A DNA stretch of 33,993 nt from a virus: the IMG/VR virus record IMGVR_UViG_3300024255_000089, positions 1 through 33,993 of that record; one strand, given 5' to 3'. The notes beneath the pieces were generated by a model. It did not search any database and had not been told where the DNA came from. It saw nothing but the letters and a program-made list of their open reading frames with translations. Below, piece after piece: positions 1 through 8,492 of this stretch. How positions within the stretch are numbered: position 1 is the stretch's first letter; every line of letters starts with the position of its first letter. The position numbers and the translations under genes were made by a program.

Positions 1-3000
1 GTAATATATCAGGCTTAACAGCTGCAACAGCTGGAATTATATCAGGTGCTATAAAAGTACCGGAAGGAGTTATATCATTAGCTGCTGATTTAATAGATTT
101 AGGTTTAGATACAAACTCAGCCGCAAAGGTTGAACAATTTTTTGACACAATAAATCCCTTTGAAGAATTAGCACAAGAAAGAGCTATAGGTAGACTTACA
201 GAGGCTTTAGTTCAAATTGGAATACCTGGTGCCGTAGGTGCTAAGGTTGCAACCAAACTAGCTACAAAAGCTTTAAATGCTAAGAAAACAGGTAACTATC
301 TTAATCTTGGTAGTAAAAATGTTAGAAATGGACTTAAAGCAACAGAAAATTTAAATAAACTAACCGGTAGACAGAAGTTTGGAGCAGTTGTTGTCGGTGG
401 TCTAGCCGGAGAAACATTTGTAGCTGACGTTGAAAAACTAGGGACGATTGGAGATGCGTTTGAAGCTGGTCCAACTCAACTAGATAGAAATATTAGAGAG
501 ACTGAAAGAGATGATGCCTCAAGAAGATTATTAAACAGACTTAAATTTGGTTCTGAGTCCGTATTAGTTACCCCAATTGTTTATGGATTAGGAAAAGGAG
601 CATCACTTTTATTAAATAAAAAAGGTAAAGACTTAGCATATAGTGATAATGCAATTGAAAGAAAACTAGATAAGTTCGGGGGTATTTTTAGATTTAGAGG
701 AAACAAACCGGTTCAACAAGCTTTAGCTAAAGAACAAGAGTCAGCTAGTAAAATGGTTGATACTAGTTTTGCAATGGAACAAGTAGGTAGAATTGATAAA
801 GAAGTAAATAAAATTTTCCCTGAAACTAGAAACATATTGTTTGCAGCTAATACTGCAGAACGAAAACAATTATACAAAGAGATGAATGATCTTCTGTTTG
901 AAGGTGATTTAATGAAAGGATTAGATGAAACTAAGACTGTAGACTTTGTAGATTTACTAACTAGAAACGGAGCAACACCAGAAGGGGTTGAAACAATTTT
1001 AAATGGAATAAAAAATAGTAGAAGTTACTTTGTAGAACTTTTAAAGGCTGCTTCCAACAGTCCATCAGTTGGTGATCTTCCCAGAACTATGCAAGGAGAA
1101 TTTTCTAGTTTATTAGGTAGTAGAGTAAAAGATAGTATAGCAAATACTTTTGAAATATTTGAAAATGCAGATGCAGGCTTATTACAAAAATACAAACCTA
1201 CTAAAAAAACTGTAGATAGAGTTGCTAATATTTTTATGAGATACGCTGCAAAAAATAATCAACCGATTACAAGACTACAAGCAGAATCTTACGTTGATGA
1301 CATCGTAAAACAAGCTCGTGAAATGAATCCTAAAAAAGATGCACTACCAACTTTTGAATATGTAAATTTAACTAAAGGTGCTGACACTCCTTATAATATT
1401 AAAACATTTAGACAAACGTTAGAGAAAAATTTACCGGATGGTACAAAAGATTTCCGTGTTATAGGTAAGGGAAGTAAAGCATTTAGACAATTATTTGGTG
1501 AAGTAGAAGACGCACGTCACTCTATATTCGCATCTGTTTCAAGACTATCCACAATAGCTAGACGTGGTGAAATGTTTCAAGATATGCTTGATGCAGACAA
1601 AGCAATAAAATCTAGAATCACAGCTGAAACTCCTGAAGGCGCTAGAGGTTTTTTTCATTCGACTCCATTAGCAGCTAAACAAGCTTTTGGAACAAAAACT
1701 CCAATAGTAAAAATGCCAGAAGAAATGACTAAATACTTTCCTGATGAAAATCTTTACACTTCTAAAGATATTGCAGAAGGTTTTGAAAGTGTGACTGGAC
1801 TTCAAGACTGGATGCGAGGAGAAGCAAAAGGTCAAGGTGTTTTAGGAAAAACAGCCGCCGCTGCATATAGATATGGATTACTTACTCCAAAAGCTGGTGC
1901 ACAGTTTGCTAAGACTGTTTTATCTATACCAACTCACATAAGAAATTTTTTAAGTTCAGGTGCTTTTGCACTTGCTAATGGTACATTAATGACAAGTCCT
2001 AAATTAATTGCTCAAGCTATGAATGAAGCTAGAAAAGTAGTTCAAGTAGGTATGAGAAAACCAGAAGCGATGGCCAAGTATCGAGAATACTTAGACTTAG
2101 GTATTGTAAATACAAACGTAAGACTTGGAGATATCCGTAATCTATTTAAAGATGTTAGATTTGGTGATGGTAATATTGCTACAGACAGTGTTTTAAAACC
2201 TTTGTTAAATAATTTAGGTAAAGGAATAAGTAGAGGTGTTAAAAAAACTACCAAAGCTTTTCAAGATGCATATGTTGCAGAAGATGATTTTTGGAAAATA
2301 TATAATTTTGAAGTCGAGCTTGCTAGATTAAGAAATGCATATGCAAAAAAAGGTTTACCTATTCCCCAAAGTTTAAAACAAGAAGTAGCAGAGATAGTAA
2401 AAAACACAGTTCCAAACTATGCAAGAGTAGGTCAGTTTGTAAGAGGTATGCGTATGTCTCCTTTCGGTAATTTTATGTCATGGCCTTCAGAAGTATTTAG
2501 AACAGGTTTTGGTATTTTCAATCAAGGATTAAAAGAAATTAAAAATCCAGTAACAAGAGCAATCGGTATGAAGAGATTAACAGGGATGACTTTTGCTAGT
2601 GCTGTAATACCTTATAGTATTGTTGAAGGTTCTAAATCTATTTTTGGAGTGACTAATGAAGAGTCAGATGCAATTAATTATTTTGTTGCCCCTTGGTCAA
2701 GAGATTCACAAAAAATATTATTTAAAAATCCTACTACTGGAGATTTCTATTACATTGATTGGTCTAAGAATAATGTTTATGACACTCTTACAAGACCTTT
2801 CCAAACAGTTTTATTTAATATTCAACAAGGTATTGAAGACGAAGAAGTATTAACTAAAGGTTTCTTAAAAGGAATTTTAAATGCAACTGCACAAACTGCT
2901 TCGCCATTTGTATCTGAATCTATTTATACAGAAGCGTTTATGGACATATATTCTAGAAATGGAAGAACAAGAGAAGGAAGACAGCTTTACGGAGATAGAA

Positions 3001-3848
3001 CTCCGGACATGGAAAAATATTTAATTATATCTGAACACCTTGCTAAAACAATGTTGCCATCTACACAACCATTTCAAAGAACTATAAAAGCATTTACAGG
3101 AGAACCTGGAAAAGGTGCTGCAACTTATGAAATAGGTCCAGAGATTGCAGGTATATTTGGTATGCGACCAATTAAAATTGACCCTGAAAGAAGCTTAGAC
3201 TTTTATCTTGGAAGGTTTCAAAAAGAACAATCGGAAGATAGAAAAAACTTTACGTCAGGGAGATTTGGAGTTTTGAGTGGTGAGAGAAAAACACCGAGAG
3301 AAGTAGTCGAAAGATTTTTTACTGCAAACAAAACTTTATTTGAAACACAAAGAAATATGAAACAAGTTTTAAATGCAGCTGAAACTCTAGGCTTAAAAGA
3401 CAAAGACTTGAAAGATGTATTTGATAGAAGAAATATTTCTAAAAAAACTTTAAAAAGATTATTGAGAGGGAAGTTTAACGCTTTTGAAATTACAGATGGT
3501 ATTGAAGAAAGATTTGAACGTAATGCAGAAAAAGGTGGGATAGAAAATCCTTTAATACCAGTTGAATCTTTAATAAAACAAATGGTTAAAGATTTTGAAA
3601 ACCAAAGTTTAGATAGTCCTTTACAATTAAATATAGAGAATTACCTACCTCAATTAGAAAATATTCAAGGGCAACAGTCGTCGATGACACCTTTACCACC
3701 TACACCAATGCCGAATCCAGGTTCTTTTCAAACACCGGTTCAGCAAAATCCAATGATGGCTTCAGGTTTAACACCTATGGAAGAATCATATCTATCACCA
3801 ACAGAAAAACAAATAAGACTAAGATCAAGAGGAATTAACAATGTCTAA
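1..3848 (+). CDS. Very large virion/polyvalent-type protein, 3' part (5' end outside window)
   Basis: The frame is open from base 3 to the stop at 3846-3848, so this is a 5'-truncated gene of at least 1281 codons; the internal ATG at 753 is not its start. The N-terminal part visible here has hydrophobic Gly/Ala-rich stretches (about nt 3-110 and 390-420). Around nt 1850-2700 there are further hydrophobic segments in a Lys/Arg-rich context. The C-terminal ~45 residues are rich in Pro, Gln and Met. I recognise no catalytic motif. Size and composition recall internal virion or ejected proteins, or the 'large polyvalent proteins' of phages; that is inference from family knowledge. If the sequence is circular it joins in frame to the open frame at the window end. 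Its stop overlaps the next start by 8 nt (ATGTCTAA). Confidence 0.85.
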   Translation, partial: NISGLTAATAGIISGAIKVPEGVISLAADLIDLGLDTNSAAKVEQFFDTINPFEELAQERAIGRLTEALVQIGIPGAVGAKVATKLATKALNAKKTGNYLNLGSKNVRNGLKATENLNKLTGRQKFGAVVVGGLAGETFVADVEKLGTIGDAFEAGPTQLDRNIRETERDDASRRLLNRLKFGSESVLVTPIVYGLGKGASLLLNKKGKDLAYSDNAIERKLDKFGGIFRFRGNKPVQQALAKEQESASKMVDTSFAMEQVGRIDKEVNKIFPETRNILFAANTAERKQLYKEMNDLLFEGDLMKGLDETKTVDFVDLLTRNGATPEGVETILNGIKNSRSYFVELLKAASNSPSVGDLPRTMQGEFSSLLGSRVKDSIANTFEIFENADAGLLQKYKPTKKTVDRVANIFMRYAAKNNQPITRLQAESYVDDIVKQAREMNPKKDALPTFEYVNLTKGADTPYNIKTFRQTLEKNLPDGTKDFRVIGKGSKAFRQLFGEVEDARHSIFASVSRLSTIARRGEMFQDMLDADKAIKSRITAETPEGARGFFHSTPLAAKQAFGTKTPIVKMPEEMTKYFPDENLYTSKDIAEGFESVTGLQDWMRGEAKGQGVLGKTAAAAYRYGLLTPKAGAQFAKTVLSIPTHIRNFLSSGAFALANGTLMTSPKLIAQAMNEARKVVQVGMRKPEAMAKYREYLDLGIVNTNVRLGDIRNLFKDVRFGDGNIATDSVLKPLLNNLGKGISRGVKKTTKAFQDAYVAEDDFWKIYNFEVELARLRNAYAKKGLPIPQSLKQEVAEIVKNTVPNYARVGQFVRGMRMSPFGNFMSWPSEVFRTGFGIFNQGLKEIKNPVTRAIGMKRLTGMTFASAVIPYSIVEGSKSIFGVTNEESDAINYFVAPWSRDSQKILFKNPTTGDFYYIDWSKNNVYDTLTRPFQTVLFNIQQGIEDEEVLTKGFLKGILNATAQTASPFVSESIYTEAFMDIYSRNGRTREGRQLYGDRTPDMEKYLIISEHLAKTMLPSTQPFQRTIKAFTGEPGKGAATYEIGPEIAGIFGMRPIKIDPERSLDFYLGRFQKEQSEDRKNFTSGRFGVLSGERKTPREVVERFFTANKTLFETQRNMKQVLNAAETLGLKDKDLKDVFDRRNISKKTLKRLLRGKFNAFEITDGIEERFERNAEKGGIENPLIPVESLIKQMVKDFENQSLDSPLQLNIENYLPQLENIQGQQSSMTPLPPTPMPNPGSFQTPVQQNPMMASGLTPMEESYLSPTEKQIRLRSRGINNV

Positions 3849-4038
3849 AAAAGATCTAGCTTTAGAGAAAATTGAATCACACGAAAAACTCTGTAGAATA
3901 ATGCAAAAACAAACTCACCAAAAAATTTCAGGAATAGAAAATGATATTAAAGAAATTAAAAATCATATGCGTTATGCAATGACTTCGTTAGTTGGTGGTA
4001 TGTTTGCTATAATAATTATTTTAATTCAGGGACTATAG
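3841..4038 (+). CDS. Small coiled-coil/single-TM protein (XhlA-like topology)
   Basis: A 65-aa protein. Residues 1-42 are charged and helical with heptad-like Ile/Met spacing (KISGIENDIKEIKNHM), followed by one C-terminal transmembrane segment (about 46-64, LVGGMFAIIIILIQGL). This layout is that of XhlA/hemolysin-type membrane proteins and of some accessory holins, so a role in lysis or membrane contact is possible but not shown. Translation is probably coupled to the preceding large gene through the 8-nt overlap at 3841-3848. The last 23 nt overlap the convergent kinase-like gene on the other strand. Confidence 0.75.
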   Translation: MSKKDLALEKIESHEKLCRIMQKQTHQKISGIENDIKEIKNHMRYAMTSLVGGMFAIIIILIQGL

Positions 4039-4420
4039 TTTTTATTACATCATCATAATTATAATCTTTAATATGAATCAAAGATTCTGTTAAATCAGGT
4101 TTTTCAAACATTTGATTAGTATCTTCAAATCTACTTAATTCAATAGTATCCATCCAAATCATGATATCATAACCTTTTCTATATTTATTAAATGGACAAA
4201 CAAATTCTACGACAGATGTTTTATTTGTCATGCTACAAAGTTTTTCCATTCTTTTAACTTGTCTAATTCTTCCCTCTTTTGAAAAATCCCAGTCGTGAAA
4301 TATGCGTCTTATTTCATCAGCATTAAAATACGCAACATCCATGTTGTTTACTAATTTTTTAGTGAATGTTGTTTTACCCGAACCCGGTAAACCAAATACT
4401 AATATTTTTTTTATATCCAC
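4016..4420 (-). CDS. Adenylylsulfate kinase-like P-loop protein
   Basis: A 134-aa P-loop kinase. Seen: Walker A GLPGSGKT (10-17), NADEIRR (33-39, in the place of the DGDNVR motif of APS kinase), a basic helix RIRQVKRMEKL, FVCPFNKYRK (73-82, compare FISPFR) and a shortened C-terminus containing RFEDTNQMFEKPD. Order and spacing match the APS kinase (CysC) fold and the short phage 'adenylylsulfate kinase' forms; bacterial CysC is nearer 200 aa. APS kinase makes PAPS from APS and ATP. A generic nucleotide or polynucleotide kinase remains possible. It overlaps the upstream helicase gene by 10 nt and is probably co-transcribed with it. A sulfotransferase-fold gene, whose family uses PAPS, lies on the same strand. 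Confidence 0.75.
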   Translation of the reverse strand: MDIKKILVFGLPGSGKTTFTKKLVNNMDVAYFNADEIRRIFHDWDFSKEGRIRQVKRMEKLCSMTNKTSVVEFVCPFNKYRKGYDIMIWMDTIELSRFEDTNQMFEKPDLTESLIHIKDYNYDDVIKTIVPELK

Positions 4421-5841
4421 GATTTAATTTCTTCTCCCATAATTTGACTCGCAATATTTTGTTTTTTACGCAAAGCTAAAACTATTCTATCATCAACAGT
4501 ATCTTCAGAAATAATATCAATGTAAGTCATAGGTTTAGTTTGACCAATACGATCTATACGAGCTTCTGATTGAGTTCTTTTTTCTAAATCATAACCATTA
4601 GAAAAATAAACCATTGTACTTGCAGCAGTTAATGTGATACCATAACCGCCAGTTTGTGTTGTACCTATAAAAAATCTGCACTTGTCATCTTCTTGAAACT
4701 TCTTTATATTATCTTGTCTTTTTTCTTGAGGTGTTAATCCATAATAATCAACATAACTATCTTCACCGTACTCTTTTGATAGGGCATTTATAATTTTATT
4801 AATGTCTCTTTGATACTGAGCCCAAATAACAACCTTACCTTCAACTTGTGCAACAATGTCTAAAAGTTCATCAACTCTCTTACAAGGTAAGTCTTTTGTA
4901 GAGCCGTCATCAGCTACAAAGTGGCCACAAGTTATTTGATGTAGACGCATCAGTTGAGTTAATACAGTATTAGTAGTTAATACTTTTCCATCTAAATGAG
5001 CTAAAGCAGTTTGTTTCATTTCTTTATAAACTTTTTCTTGTTCTGGAGTCATTGATACAGTTCTTTTCATCCAAGTTTTTTTAGGTAAATCTAAACAATC
5101 TTCTTTTAAAACCCTGTATGAAAAAGGTTTTAATTTATCTGAAAGCTCACCTAAGTTTCTATAACCAACAATAACTTGAACAGTTCTTGCACCTAAATTC
5201 ATGTTACGCATAACAGCGTACCTAGCTCTAAAAGTAAAAAAAGAATGATGACCTAAAAGATATGGGTCTAAAAACTCACACTGAGAATATAAATCTAAGG
5301 GTGATTTAGTAATAGGAGAACCTGTAAGTATTCTTCTATACTTAGAGTCTTTTGATATCTTTAAAATATTTTTAGTTCGTTTAGCAGAAGGGTTTTTAAT
5401 AGTTGTAGCTTCATCAATGGCAATCATAGACTTATGAGAAGATAAAAATTTATCTGCAAACTCTAAACCTTTTTTAGTAGAGAAGGCTTCAACATTCATA
5501 ATTAAAATATGTAGATCAGTCCCTGTTTCAAACAAAGTGTTTAGTTCTTTTAATTTTGGTTTGGTATGTGATGCAGTCCACAAAACAGTTTTCTTTTCAA
5601 TATGGTCAGCCATGTGTACCGGTATTTCAGAGTCGTACCAATTTTTATAAACACCCTTAGGTGCAATTAAAAGAAGACCATTTATTTCTCCTTTGTCATA
5701 CAGCATAGATACATTATCAATTAATACTTTTGATTTACCTGTACCCATTTCCATAAAATAAGCATAAACTTCTTTGTCCCAAGACATTTCTAAGGCTTTA
5801 AGTTGATGCGCAAAAGGCTTTGTTTTAAATTTATAGAACAT
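4411..5841 (-). CDS. SNF2-family DEAD/H-box helicase/ATPase
   Basis: A 476-aa two-lobed SF2 ATPase. Motif I is MGTGKSK (32-38), motif II is IDEAT (142-146; the usual DEAH is DEAT here), motif III-like LTGSPITKSPLDLYSQ follows, and the C-terminal lobe has EARIDRIGQTKP (motif VI, SNF2-type RIGQ) preceded by GGYGITLTAAS. SNF2-like phage proteins translocate on double-stranded DNA and act in replication, recombination or remodelling. Length fits a minimal helicase core without extra DNA-binding domains. It has its own promoter-like sequence in the 52 nt after the sulfotransferase stop, and its 3' end overlaps the kinase-like gene. Confidence 0.93.
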   Translation of the reverse strand: MFYKFKTKPFAHQLKALEMSWDKEVYAYFMEMGTGKSKVLIDNVSMLYDKGEINGLLLIAPKGVYKNWYDSEIPVHMADHIEKKTVLWTASHTKPKLKELNTLFETGTDLHILIMNVEAFSTKKGLEFADKFLSSHKSMIAIDEATTIKNPSAKRTKNILKISKDSKYRRILTGSPITKSPLDLYSQCEFLDPYLLGHHSFFTFRARYAVMRNMNLGARTVQVIVGYRNLGELSDKLKPFSYRVLKEDCLDLPKKTWMKRTVSMTPEQEKVYKEMKQTALAHLDGKVLTTNTVLTQLMRLHQITCGHFVADDGSTKDLPCKRVDELLDIVAQVEGKVVIWAQYQRDINKIINALSKEYGEDSYVDYYGLTPQEKRQDNIKKFQEDDKCRFFIGTTQTGGYGITLTAASTMVYFSNGYDLEKRTQSEARIDRIGQTKPMTYIDIISEDTVDDRIVLALRKKQNIASQIMGEEIKSWI

Positions 5842-5864
5842 AATATTTTATACTTTCTAAATAT

Positions 5865-5893
5865 AAAATAGGATAGATTAGGATAGTTGTCAA
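5865..5893 (-). promoter_or_regulatory. Promoter for the SNF2 helicase/kinase pair
   Basis: Reading the minus strand: TTGACA (5893-5888), 17-nt spacer, TATTTT (5870-5865), 23 nt before the helicase ATG. A perfect -35 with standard spacing. The spacer has the ATCCTA elements seen near other promoters of this window. Confidence 0.55.
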
Positions 5894-6688
5894 CTACTTA
5901 TAATTAAATTTTTTGCAGTATTCACTGTATTTTTCCATAGCGATTTGACAAGCTTTTGGGAATTTAGTTTTCATATAATCTACAGTAGCACTATTGAGCC
6001 TTTGTTTAGCTCCTGGAATTTTGTCTTTATGATCAACTCTTTTAATTTTAGATTTAAAAGTCTTCATTCTTTCTGCAAGACCTACAAGACCTGGAATTTT
6101 TTGTTCTAATTTTTTTATATCTTCACTTAGATTTTCAAATCTAATCATGTGATCAATTATATACTCACCATTTATTTCATAAAATTTTTTAAAATCTTTT
6201 ACAGGCGCTTGAATTGCATAATCTCTAAAAGACACGTTCTGTAAATCAACACCAAAAAAATAATAGTTAGATATAAGATAGTCAATTGGATGCCTTACAA
6301 TAGAAACTTTTGTATAAGAGTTAAAAATATCTTCACCTATTCTTTTTTTAATTTTTCTAGCTTCTATGTGATTATAGTATCTCTGACTATTTGCTTCAAA
6401 CACACGGAGTATTGTTCCCATGCCTTGATAACAATCATTATTCATAACATTACCAGATACGTGAAAATCAACATCTAATCCAATAACATGGTCAAAATAT
6501 TTAGCTCCATTGTTTTCATTTTGAAAATGAATTTTATTTCTTTCCAAACTAACTCTTTCATCTTCTGGAGTGCACATAGTTATTATATCTTCTGGACCAC
6601 AATAATTTCTTAATGCTAATTCAAAAGATGTACCGGCTACCTTAAGAGGTTTTATAAATATCAGTTTATGCTTATGCGATATAATCAT
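5894..6688 (-). CDS. Sulfotransferase-family protein
   Basis: A 264-aa protein with the two nucleotide-binding signatures of the sulfotransferase fold. The 5'-phosphosulfate loop is FIKPLKVAGTSFE (11-23; the family pattern is like FIHIPKTGGTSIE). The 3'-phosphate site is VSIVRHPIDYLISNYY (128-143), with Arg132 and Ser140 as expected ligands. Family members transfer sulfate from PAPS to sugar or other hydroxyls. The substrate cannot be read from the sequence; host surface glycans or a small molecule are options. The C-terminal third is Lys-rich and helical without a recognised domain. It is the first gene of a minus-strand block that ends with an APS-kinase-like gene, which suggests a PAPS-making and PAPS-using pair. 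Confidence 0.8.
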   Translation of the reverse strand: MIISHKHKLIFIKPLKVAGTSFELALRNYCGPEDIITMCTPEDERVSLERNKIHFQNENNGAKYFDHVIGLDVDFHVSGNVMNNDCYQGMGTILRVFEANSQRYYNHIEARKIKKRIGEDIFNSYTKVSIVRHPIDYLISNYYFFGVDLQNVSFRDYAIQAPVKDFKKFYEINGEYIIDHMIRFENLSEDIKKLEQKIPGLVGLAERMKTFKSKIKRVDHKDKIPGAKQRLNSATVDYMKTKFPKACQIAMEKYSEYCKKFNYK

Positions 6689-6735
6689 TGATTTCTTTCT
6701 AAAAATAGCTATACTAAACCAAAAAAGAAAGTCAA
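6688..6735. promoter_or_regulatory. Overlapping divergent promoters
   Basis: Plus strand: TTGATT (6688-6693), N16, TATACT (6710-6715), driving the gene at 6735. Minus strand: TTGACT (6735-6730), N16, TATAGC (6713-6708), driving the sulfotransferase. The two -10 elements overlap, so only one polymerase could bind at a time. Inferred from sequence only. Confidence 0.5.
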
Positions 6736-7073
6736 TGACTAAAGTTTATTTAACTCAAGAAATACCTACAGATAGAGAAACAGGTAAACCTAAATATAAT
6801 GTTATGGGTGCAGCAAAGTATGGAGAAATAAAAACTCTATTACCTATGTACTCTCAAATGATACTTTCTCCTGGTCCATTAATACAAAAACTTAGAACGC
6901 TTTTAAAAGACTACACGTCAGACGATTATCTTTTATTATCAGGCGACCCCGCAACTATTGGTGTTATTTGTTCAGTAGTTTCTGACATGACAAATGGAAA
7001 ATTTAAATTTCTAAAATGGGATAGACAAGAAAAAACTTATTATCCAATAGAAATAGATTTATTTAAAAAATAG
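6735..7073 (+). CDS. Conserved phage protein of unknown function
   Basis: A 112-aa soluble protein with no recognised domain. It starts MTKVYLTQEIPTD and contains LLLSGDPATIGVICSVVSDM (about 77-96), a hydrophobic core ending in a conserved-looking SGDP. I recall near-identical small proteins at the start of replication regions in uncultured marine phages but know no function. It is the first plus-strand gene after the divergent promoter, so is probably expressed early. A second strong promoter follows directly after its stop. Confidence 0.85.
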   Translation: MTKVYLTQEIPTDRETGKPKYNVMGAAKYGEIKTLLPMYSQMILSPGPLIQKLRTLLKDYTSDDYLLLSGDPATIGVICSVVSDMTNGKFKFLKWDRQEKTYYPIEIDLFKK

Positions 7074-7075
7074 TA

Positions 7076-7104
7076 TTGACAAAACAAAAGTCTAGGATTA
7101 TATA
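7076..7104 (+). promoter_or_regulatory. Strong sigma70-like promoter for the replication operon
   Basis: TTGACA (7076-7081), N17, TATATA (7099-7104), within TAGGATTATATA. Start codon at 7125 after GAAAGGAA. The same TTGACA-N11-TAGGATTATATA arrangement occurs on the minus strand at 23521-23493, in front of the candidate non-coding RNA. Confidence 0.75.
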
Positions 7105-7124
7105 TAATTCATGAAAGGAATTGT

Positions 7125-7703
7125 ATGAGTATAGATTATGAAGACGATAGATTAGAATCTGTAAAGCAAATAGATGCTGCAGCTTCTTTATCTAATAAAG
7201 TTATTGAGTTAAAAAATATTGAAGACGAAATTGAAAACGCAGAAAAAAGTATTTCAAAATTAAAAGAACAATCTAAAGTATTATCAGAGGTAGAAATACC
7301 AAAGATGATGCAAGAGATGAACATTACAAAATTAAAGCTTAAAGATGGTGAGTCTATAGAACTTAAACCATTTTATTATGCTTCTATTGCAAAAGGCAGA
7401 AACGAAAGTGATTCTGATTTTTTAGATAGAAAGGATAAAGCTTTTACATGGCTTCGAGATAACGGCCTGGGTGATATTATTAAAAATGATATTACCGTTA
7501 CCTTTGGTCGGGACGAAGATAACAAGGCACTGCAATATGCAGACCTTGCAAAGAGTAATGGCTTTGAACCAATTCAGCGCGAAACGGTTCATGCTGTAAC
7601 TCTTAAAGCGCTAGTCAGAGAGCGTCTTGAGAATAATCTTGAGATGCCTTCTGACATTTTTAAAATCTACGCGGGTAACAGTACAAAAATCAAAAGGAGA
7701 TAA
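7125..7703 (+). CDS. Conserved phage protein with N-terminal coiled coil
   Basis: A 192-aa protein. Residues ~20-58 form a Lys/Glu-rich coiled coil, followed by a domain with IELKPFYYASI (about 79-89), a GLGDIIKNDITVTFG segment and a basic tail (STKIKRR). The coiled coil followed by a 'DG.xhExxxxxxA.I.....AFxWLRxNG.GDhIKN' pattern is one I associate with a conserved family in podo- and siphophage replication regions, of unknown function; DNA binding is plausible. First gene downstream of the 7076 promoter, with AAGGAA upstream of the ATG. It ends two bases before the next start. Confidence 0.88.
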   Translation: MSIDYEDDRLESVKQIDAAASLSNKVIELKNIEDEIENAEKSISKLKEQSKVLSEVEIPKMMQEMNITKLKLKDGESIELKPFYYASIAKGRNESDSDFLDRKDKAFTWLRDNGLGDIIKNDITVTFGRDEDNKALQYADLAKSNGFEPIQRETVHAVTLKALVRERLENNLEMPSDIFKIYAGNSTKIKRR

Positions 7704-7704
7704 C

Positions 7705-8430
7705 ATGGAAACGAGTAACGAGAAACAAGTAACTATAAAAAAAGAAAATCTGCCTTCAGATATTTTATTTGAAGCGGATGCAGCACAAGGTTTAGAAAAC
7801 GTAAGAACAGAAAATCTGGCTTTACCAATTCTAAAACTTTTACAAAACGGATCTGGAGAAGCTCAGAAGCGTAATCAAAATTACGTTGAAGGTGCTGAAC
7901 CAGGTATGTTCCTAAACACCGTGACTAAAAAATGTTATGACGGTGCTAACGGAATAGAGGTTGTACCCTGCTATTACAAACTTGAGTTTCAAGAATGGGC
8001 AGACTTTGGTACAGGTTCAGGAAGACCAGAAAATATTTTTGGTCATGATTCTGATATTTTATCTAAAACAACTAAAGATACTGGAGGTAAAGATCGTCTT
8101 GAAAACGGTAATTACATTCTAACAGTTGGTCAACATTTTGTTTTAATTGTTGATGGTGAAAATACAGAACCTGCATTAATCTCTATGAGTTCTTCTCAAG
8201 GTAAAGTGAGTAGAAAATGGAATTCAATGATGGCTTCAATTACACTTGAAGGCAAAAATGGTCCTTTCACTCCTGCTACTTACAGTCATAAATATGTCCT
8301 GTCTTCTGTACTTAACAGTGGAAAAGGTAATCAATGGTATGGCTTTAATGTTGTAAGCGGTGCTATGATTGATAACGCATCACTCTACGAAAGAGCGAAA
8401 AAGTTTCACAACTCATTCGCCGGCAAATAG
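7705..8430 (+). CDS. Conserved phage protein, possible ssDNA-binding/recombination accessory
   Basis: I place the start at ATG 7705 (AAAGGAG seven bases upstream), not at an upstream in-frame ATG at 7627 that overlaps the previous gene by 77 nt. The 241-aa product has a Gly-Asn-rich N-terminal half (ILKLLQNGSGEAQKRN), a central beta-rich part, and GNQWYGFNVVSGAM near the C-terminus. It has no catalytic motif. Its position directly before the primase and helicase genes and its likely beta-rich fold suggest a single-strand-binding or replication accessory role; that is inference. Good RBS and operon placement make the gene itself secure. Confidence 0.87.
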   Translation: METSNEKQVTIKKENLPSDILFEADAAQGLENVRTENLALPILKLLQNGSGEAQKRNQNYVEGAEPGMFLNTVTKKCYDGANGIEVVPCYYKLEFQEWADFGTGSGRPENIFGHDSDILSKTTKDTGGKDRLENGNYILTVGQHFVLIVDGENTEPALISMSSSQGKVSRKWNSMMASITLEGKNGPFTPATYSHKYVLSSVLNSGKGNQWYGFNVVSGAMIDNASLYERAKKFHNSFAGK

Positions 8431-8440
8431 TGTGAAAAGT

Positions 8441-8468
8441 GGGCGCCTAGGGGAGACTCAAAGCGCCC
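8441..8468 (+). promoter_or_regulatory. Hairpin in front of the primase gene
   Basis: GGGCGC (8441-8446) and GCGCCC (8463-8468) can pair around a 16-nt loop that holds the Shine-Dalgarno-like GGGGAG (8450-8455). The stem ends directly before ATG 8469. It could act as a translational control element or a weak attenuator. Confidence 0.45.
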
Positions 8469-8492
8469 ATGCAACGACAGACAGGACAGGAC

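Noticed and set aside
753-3848. Gene start at ATG 753
   Set aside because: The frame is open upstream to base 3 with the same codon character, so 753 is internal to a truncated longer gene.
7627-7704. Upstream start for the 241-aa protein
   Set aside because: It overlaps the previous gene by 77 nt and lacks the AAAGGAG that precedes ATG 7705.
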